This document shows positions 60,842 through 64,000 of a stretch of DNA of 64,000 nucleotides, in pieces; within the stretch, counting starts at the first letter, position 1; the number at the start of each line of letters is the position of its first letter. The stretch covers positions 24,237 through 88,236 of the forward strand of contig CAVSUY010000002.1 in NCBI GenBank assembly GCA_963731035.1, read 5' to 3'. The position numbers were made by a program, and so were the translations under genes. The DNA is from JAANXG01 sp963731035. Its GTDB lineage: Bacteria; Pseudomonadota; Gammaproteobacteria; Arenicellales; JAANXG01. The notes below the pieces were generated by a model. That model saw only the letters and a program-made list of their open reading frames with translations. It made no database searches and was not told the DNA's origin.

Positions 60842-62894
60842 GGCCGCCCACGGGGCGACCCTGCTGCTCAACAGTCCGTACGGGCCGGACCAGGTCTGGG
60901 ATCAACTGCCCGCGCGGGTCCAGGAGCAGATCATAGCGAAGGCTCTTCGGTTCTATGTCATCGACGCCTACACGGTGGCGCGCAACACCGGAATGGGGAC
61001 ACGAACGAACACCATCATGCAAACGTGTTTCTTCGCCATCTCCGGGGTGCTTCCAGAGGATGAGGCGGTCGCCAAGATCAAGGCCTCCATCAGGAAGACC
61101 TACCTGAGAAAGGGCGAGGACGTCGTCAAGAGGAACTTCGAGGCTGTCGATCATACCCTGACCCATCTTTATCAAGTGCAGGTCCCGGGCGAGGTCACCA
61201 GTGCACGCGTCATGCCGCCGATAGTGTCCGAAAAGGCCCCGGACTTCGTCAGGAATGTGACCGCCCGCATGATGGCCGGCCACGGCGACGAGCTGCCGGT
61301 GAGCGCCCTGCCGGCCGACGGGACCTACCCCAGCGGCACGACGAAATGGGAGAAGCGCAATATTTCCCTGCACGTCCCGGTGTGGGAACCGGACATCTGC
61401 ATCCAGTGCGGCAACTGCAGCCTGGTATGCCCTCACGGCGTCATCCGCACGAAGTTCTACGACCAGAGCGCACTGGCATCGGCCCCCGAGGGCTTCGAAT
61501 CCGCCGAGCTCAGCGGTCGAGGTTTCCCCGATATCCGATACACATTGCAGATCTATGTGGAGGACTGCACCGGCTGCAATCTTTGCGTGGACGCGTGCCC
61601 CGCAAAGAGCAAGGAAATGGCGGGTGTCAAGGCCATCAACATGAAGGAAAAGCAGCCGATCCTGGAACAGGCTCGCAGCAATATCGAATTCTTCGAAACG
61701 CTTCCCGTCAACGATCGCAGCAGGGTGGACTTTTCGACCGTCCGGGGTGTGCAGTATCTCGAACCCCTGTTCGAGTTCTCCGGGGCCTGCACGGGCTGCG
61801 GAGAAACGCCGTACCTCAAGCTGGTATCCCAGCTCTTCGGCGACAGAACCATCGTTGCCAACGCGACTGGTTGCTCGTCCATTTACGGCGGCAACCTGCC
61901 CACCACACCGTGGTCGGTCAATGCCGAGGGACGAGGCCCCGCCTGGTCGAATTCCCTGTTCGAGGACAACGCCGAGTTCGGTTTCGGCTTCCGCTTGACC
62001 GCGGACAAGCACCGCCGGCTGGCCGAGGACCTGCTGCGTGAACTGCGTCGCGATCTCGGTGACGAGCTGGTCGACGAGATCCTCGGCGCGCCCCAGGACG
62101 AGGAATCGGACATCCGGCTCCAGCGTGAGCGGGTCGCCGCGCTCCGGCAGCGCCTGGACTCGCTCGACTCCGCAAAGGCGCGGCACCTCGCCACGGTTGC
62201 CGATCATCTGGTCCGGCGCAGCATCTGGATCGTGGGTGGCGATGGCTGGGCCTACGACATTGGCTACGGCGGTCTCGACCACGTGTTGTCGAGTGGACTC
62301 AATGTCAACGTCCTGGTGCTGGACACCGAGGTCTATTCCAACACCGGCGGCCAGATGTCCAAGGCCACCCCTTTGGGCGCTGTTGCCAAGTTCGCCTCCA
62401 ATGGCAAGTCGGTGGGCAAGAAGGACCTCGCCCTGCAGGCCATCTCTTATGGCAACGTCTATGTCGCCAGGGTCGCCCTAGGGGCCAATGCCCAGCAGAT
62501 GGTCCTCGCCTTCCGCGAAGCCGAGAGGTACCCCGGTCCATCCCTGATCCTCGCCTACAGCCACTGCATCGCCCACGGCATCAACATGGAGCATGGACTC
62601 AAACAACAGCATCTGGCGGTGGAGAGCGGCCACTGGCCACTGCTGCGGTACAACCCCGTGCTGCGCCAGAGCAACCAGAACCCGTTCATGCTGGATTCCC
62701 CACGACCCAGGATAGCATTCAAGGACTACGCCTACCGGGAAGTGCGCTACAGCCTCCTCAAGCACACCCATCCGGAACGGGCGGGCAAACTGATGGAACT
62801 CGCCCAGGAGAGCGTTGACTTGCGGTGGAAAGTCTACGAGGACATGGCGACCCGGGGCGATGCCAGTCCGCACATCCCCAAGAGCGGGGATTGA
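60828..62894 (+). CDS. nifJ: Pyruvate:ferredoxin (flavodoxin) oxidoreductase, C-terminal part
   Basis: 688 residues from an ATG at 60828 that overlaps the end of the first part by 14 bases and has GGAG 7 bases upstream. Contents in order: rest of the gamma domain (ATLLLNSPYGPDQVWDQLP), PFOR linker, 2x[4Fe-4S] ferredoxin domain (CIQCGNCSLVCPHG; CTGCNLCVDACPAK), then the TPP-binding domain with CTGCGETPYLK, ANATGCSSIYGG and GDGWAYDIGYGGLDHV. Either one extra T at about 60838 splits a normal NifJ, or the enzyme is really made as two coupled chains. The neat ribosome site makes the second option worth testing. Confidence 0.88.
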   Translation: MSSAKAAHGATLLLNSPYGPDQVWDQLPARVQEQIIAKALRFYVIDAYTVARNTGMGTRTNTIMQTCFFAISGVLPEDEAVAKIKASIRKTYLRKGEDVVKRNFEAVDHTLTHLYQVQVPGEVTSARVMPPIVSEKAPDFVRNVTARMMAGHGDELPVSALPADGTYPSGTTKWEKRNISLHVPVWEPDICIQCGNCSLVCPHGVIRTKFYDQSALASAPEGFESAELSGRGFPDIRYTLQIYVEDCTGCNLCVDACPAKSKEMAGVKAINMKEKQPILEQARSNIEFFETLPVNDRSRVDFSTVRGVQYLEPLFEFSGACTGCGETPYLKLVSQLFGDRTIVANATGCSSIYGGNLPTTPWSVNAEGRGPAWSNSLFEDNAEFGFGFRLTADKHRRLAEDLLRELRRDLGDELVDEILGAPQDEESDIRLQRERVAALRQRLDSLDSAKARHLATVADHLVRRSIWIVGGDGWAYDIGYGGLDHVLSSGLNVNVLVLDTEVYSNTGGQMSKATPLGAVAKFASNGKSVGKKDLALQAISYGNVYVARVALGANAQQMVLAFREAERYPGPSLILAYSHCIAHGINMEHGLKQQHLAVESGHWPLLRYNPVLRQSNQNPFMLDSPRPRIAFKDYAYREVRYSLLKHTHPERAGKLMELAQESVDLRWKVYEDMATRGDASPHIPKSGD

Positions 62895-62981
62895 CCCGCC
62901 GTGCGCCGCTCCAGGACCCGAAATGCCCCGCATGAATCCTGCCGTGCCAGGGCTGTCAACCCATCAACAAGGTGAGCAACC

Positions 62982-63989
62982 GTGGACCTGAGAACAAGCT
63001 ATATGGGCATGGAGCTGAAGAACCCGATCGTGGCTTCGGCCTCCCCGCTGTCCCAGGACGTGGGGAACATCAAGCGGATGGAAGACGCAGGGGCCTCCGC
63101 CGTCGTCATGTTCTCTCTGTTCGAGGAACAGTTGAAACACGAAGCAGCGGCCATGGATCATTTCATGTCTTACGGATCCGAGAGCTTCGCGGAGGCTCTG
63201 AGCTATTTCCCTCAGATCGACGAGTACGAGGTAGGTCCGGAACGATATCTGGAGCTCATCAGCCGGGCCAGCAGCAGTGTGGACATTCCGATTATCGGAA
63301 GCCTCAACGGGATCACGAACGAGGGCTGGGTGGACTATGCCAGGGAGATCGAGCGAGCAGGCGCGGCGGGCATCGAGCTGAACGTCTACTACATACCTTC
63401 AGACCTCAACAAGTCGGGCCGGGAAGTGGAACAGCGTTACATCGAGATTCTCAAGCACGTGAAATCCTCCGTGTCCATACCGGTAGCCATGAAGATCGGG
63501 GCCAGCTTCAGCTCACCCGGATGGATGTGCAGGCAACTCGATGAAGCAGGCGCCGACGCGCTGGTGATATTCAACCGCTTTTTCCAACCCGACCTGGATA
63601 TCGACAAGCTCGAAGTAGTTCCGGATCTTCAGCTCAGCAACAAGACCCAGATTCGCGTTCGACTGCTGTGGCTCGCCGTACTGTTCGGCAAGGTGCGGGC
63701 ATCGCTGGCCGCAACCACCGGCGTGCACACACACGAGGAGATCATCAAGTACCTCATGGCCGGCGCAGACGTGGTCATGACCACGTCTGCCCTGCTGCAC
63801 AACGGGATTGAATACCTCACTACGCTGCGAACCGGGCTATCCGACTGGATGCAGCAGAAGGGATATGAATCGGTGGCGCAGATGAAGGGTTCCATGAGTC
63901 AACAGAACGTCGCCGACCCGGAAGCCTTCGAGCGCGCCAACTACATCAAGATGCTGGAGCGCTACAAAAGCCCCTACGCCATTGGATAG
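62982..63989 (+). CDS. Dihydroorotate dehydrogenase-like protein next to PFOR
   Basis: A 335-residue TIM-barrel flavoprotein resembling class 1 DHODs (LKNPIVASASPLSQD, IIGSLNGITNEGW, ELNVYYIP, VAMKIGASFS, LVIFNRFFQP, TTGVHTHEEIIKYLMAGADVVMTTSALL). Members are often encoded beside nifJ in anaerobic or sulfur-oxidising bacteria, where they are not the main pyrimidine enzyme. The typical DHOD active-site Cys/Ser loop is changed, so its substrate is unclear. The start is GTG at 62982 with AAGGTGAG upstream. The gene ends 11 bases before the window end. Confidence 0.88.
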   Translation: MDLRTSYMGMELKNPIVASASPLSQDVGNIKRMEDAGASAVVMFSLFEEQLKHEAAAMDHFMSYGSESFAEALSYFPQIDEYEVGPERYLELISRASSSVDIPIIGSLNGITNEGWVDYAREIERAGAAGIELNVYYIPSDLNKSGREVEQRYIEILKHVKSSVSIPVAMKIGASFSSPGWMCRQLDEAGADALVIFNRFFQPDLDIDKLEVVPDLQLSNKTQIRVRLLWLAVLFGKVRASLAATTGVHTHEEIIKYLMAGADVVMTTSALLHNGIEYLTTLRTGLSDWMQQKGYESVAQMKGSMSQQNVADPEAFERANYIKMLERYKSPYAIG

Positions 63990-64000
63990 TGCATTACGTT

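Noticed and set aside
59141..62282. Long minus-strand frames opposite the nifJ parts
   Set aside because: Shadows of a highly conserved enzyme; no domain or start signal.
1..64000. CRISPR arrays, tRNA and rRNA genes, prophage or complete insertion sequences
   Set aside because: No regularly spaced identical repeats, no clover-leaf or rRNA-like segments and no transposase or integrase reading frames were recognised on either strand.

Overview
The window is about 64 kb of GC-rich proteobacterial DNA, most likely from a gammaproteobacterium. The reasons are the proteobacterial dedicated sortase-system regulators (PdsR/PdsS), bufferin-type genes, GTAGGAGC-type REP palindromes and dense, overlapping two-component operons. 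A genus cannot be named. I saw no rRNA, tRNA, CRISPR array, phage or complete insertion sequence.

Layout. 1-5.3 kb: a CheB/CheR-PAS fusion (5' truncated), a PAS histidine kinase and a FixJ-type regulator, all translationally coupled. 5.3-9.6 kb (minus): a bufferin RiPP locus (BufA2-like precursor, MNIO maturase, DUF2063 partner) in which an OmpR/EnvZ-type pair sits between precursor and maturase. Four 11-bp-phased CTCAC repeats lie upstream. 10-13.5 kb: an HD-GYP protein, a lone KAS III enzyme and an unusual membrane protein (multi-TM + GAF-like + Fis HTH). 14.4-16.9 kb: cystathionine beta-synthase and small mobile-like repeats. 16.9-24.4 kb: 4-hydroxybenzoate/protocatechuate degradation (pobA, pcaQ, pcaDCHG-BKACE-pcaB) with three operators of identical geometry. 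24.8-28.9 kb: a Fis-type regulator with an eroded AAA+ domain and two lipid-carrier-type glycosyltransferases. 29-39 kb: a catabolic cluster (DUF1028, DapA-like, enolase-superfamily enzyme, broken HIBADH-like gene, polyamine-type ABC transporter, creatinase-like M24 protein, LysR regulator). 40-45 kb: SDR, DadA-like oxidase, Fe-ADH and a glutamine-synthetase-like ligase. 46-57 kb: KefB/C antiporter (frameshifted), PdsR/PdsS, persulfide dioxygenase-rhodanese, VOC protein, GT4 and deacetylase. 57.6-64 kb: an anaerobic electron-transfer module (GltD-like Fe-S flavoprotein, pyruvate:ferredoxin oxidoreductase, DHOD-like protein).

Cross-cutting observations. (i) Two families of miniature inverted-repeat elements end in CTAG, and at three loci the terminal CTAG supplies the TAG stop of the neighbouring gene. 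(ii) At least six, possibly seven, reading-frame breaks all need removal of exactly one extra base. This points to insertion-biased sequencing error, or to real decay, and affects gltD-like, nifJ, kef, the HIBADH-like gene and two small membrane proteins. (iii) The best candidates for undescribed biology are the KAS III plus membrane-tethered Fis pair, the buf operon with its own embedded two-component system and phased operator, and the CTAG elements that supply stop codons.
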